Source: UBA1425 sp051881715 (GTDB lineage Bacteria > Bacillota > Clostridia > Oscillospirales > Acutalibacteraceae). Taken from it: 6,231 nucleotides of DNA. The notes beneath the pieces were generated by a model. That model was not told the DNA's origin and searched no databases. It saw only the letters and a list, made by a program, of their open reading frames with translations. The position numbers and the translations under genes are program-made. Location: positions 1 through 6,231 of the forward strand of contig JBJEQK010000188.1 of assembly GCA_051881715.1 (NCBI GenBank), read 5' to 3'. This document shows positions 5,666 to 6,231 of the stretch, one piece after another. The first letter of the stretch is position 1, and every line of letters begins with the position of its first letter.

Positions 5666-6231
5666 TCACACACGCATGCTTCCCTGCGCCAGGTCTTGGG
5701 CGGCAAATGGGACAAAGTAGAACGGTATCGTGAGCAGCTTTTGCGCAGCGTTGTAGCCGTAGTTGTTTTTGGAGACCTTAATGGCAAACGAAAATTTATT
5801 GTGATTGGAGAATTTTTCAAGGGAGTTGAGTGTGCCCCTGCCTTTTTTGACATCTATGGGATAGAGCAGATTGTCCGATTCAACGATGAACTCCAACTCC
5901 GCAGACGATTTTCCGCGCCAATAGAACAGCTTGTGTCCTTTGGCGATCAATTCATTGGCCACGAAGTTTTCAAAGAAAATGCCGGACAGGGTGTTCTCTC
6001 GTTCACTCGATATAAAGGAAGCGGCGTTGATACCGCTTTGGTACGAGAACATACCGATATCCCCGAGAAACAGGCGAAAGTGTCCGTCGTTGTCCGGCAT
6101 AAGCGGCAGGGTAATATGCTCTTTCAGCTGGAAGGACTGGTTGACAATATGCGCCATCGTGAGCCACTGCACAGATGTGGCAAAATCTCTTGTCTTGCTC
6201 TTTTCCTCGATCAATCCCGGGGAGAAGTTTT
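5666..6231 (-). CDS. C-terminal part of an ATPase with DUF4143 domain (runs off the window)
   Basis: The frame is open to the window edge, so the 5' end and the AAA+ ATPase half with its Walker motifs are outside; 188 codons are present. Family members are usually about 400 residues. Visible blocks, counted from the TTG codon at 6214: FRLFLGDIGMFSY (46-58), IFFENFVANELI (79-90), LFYWRGKSSAELEFIV (96-111) and YPIDVKKG (118-125), all typical of the DUF4143 region. The E..E-x(12-14)-DVK pattern resembles a PD-(D/E)XK nuclease core, as known for this region. These proteins are common accessory genes in gut Firmicutes and Bacteroidetes; their cellular role is not established. The TTG at 6214 is not a credible start, since matching sequence continues upstream of it. 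The stretch is more A/T-rich than its neighbours, hinting at later acquisition. Confidence 0.85.
   Translation of the reverse strand, partial: NFSPGLIEEKSKTRDFATSVQWLTMAHIVNQSFQLKEHITLPLMPDNDGHFRLFLGDIGMFSYQSGINAASFISSERENTLSGIFFENFVANELIAKGHKLFYWRGKSSAELEFIVESDNLLYPIDVKKGRGTLNSLEKFSNHNKFSFAIKVSKNNYGYNAAQKLLTIPFYFVPFAAQDLAQGSMRV

Noticed and set aside
1..6231. CRISPR array, tRNA, rRNA, riboswitch or insertion sequence
   Set aside because: No regularly spaced repeats, no tRNA-like cloverleaf, no long structured leader and no transposase or terminal repeats were seen. All leaders identified are short (about 26-28 bases) or lack conserved aptamer sequence.

Overview
The window looks like chromosome of an anaerobic Firmicute of the class Clostridia, probably Oscillospiraceae/Ruminococcaceae or a near relative. 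This is an inference from moderately high GC coding DNA, strong AGGAG-type ribosome binding sites, near-consensus sigma-A promoters and the gene families present (NahK-like sugar kinase, PHP protein, secreted 'bacterial repeat' protein, DUF378). No rRNA, tRNA, CRISPR array, insertion sequence or phage gene is visible.

Layout. Positions 1-80 hold two small GC-rich inverted repeats downstream of a leftward operon. That operon runs from about 2041 down to 81: an NahK-type anomeric sugar kinase (2041-899), then a membrane-anchored GDPD-fold protein that has lost its catalytic residues (908-81). The two genes overlap by 10 bases. A 94-base intergenic region (2042-2135) carries two back-to-back promoters. 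The leftward one is a perfect TTGACA-17-TATAAT; the rightward one is TTGTTA-17-TACAAT with an extended TG motif. Their -35 boxes are 5 bases apart. An inverted repeat in the spacer of the leftward promoter is a candidate operator. Rightward, a class II aldolase (2136-3278) is followed within a few bases by a PHP-domain metal-dependent hydrolase (3281-4444).

Further right lie a secreted repeat-domain protein (4504-5256), a two-helix DUF378 membrane protein (5344-5568) with its own candidate promoter, and a strong hairpin terminator (5580-5622). On the opposite strand is the C-terminal part of an ATPase-DUF4143 protein (5666-6231) that runs off the window end.

How the genes fit together. The divergent block (kinase and pseudo-GDPD on one side, aldolase and PHP on the other) reads as one co-controlled sugar-phosphate module. 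The kinase would make a sugar 1-phosphate, the aldolase would cleave a ketose phosphate, and the PHP protein would hydrolyse a phosphoester. The substrate is unknown, and no isomerase, transporter or regulator lies inside the window. This pathway is inference. The secreted protein, DUF378 protein and DUF4143 ATPase have no evident functional link to it.
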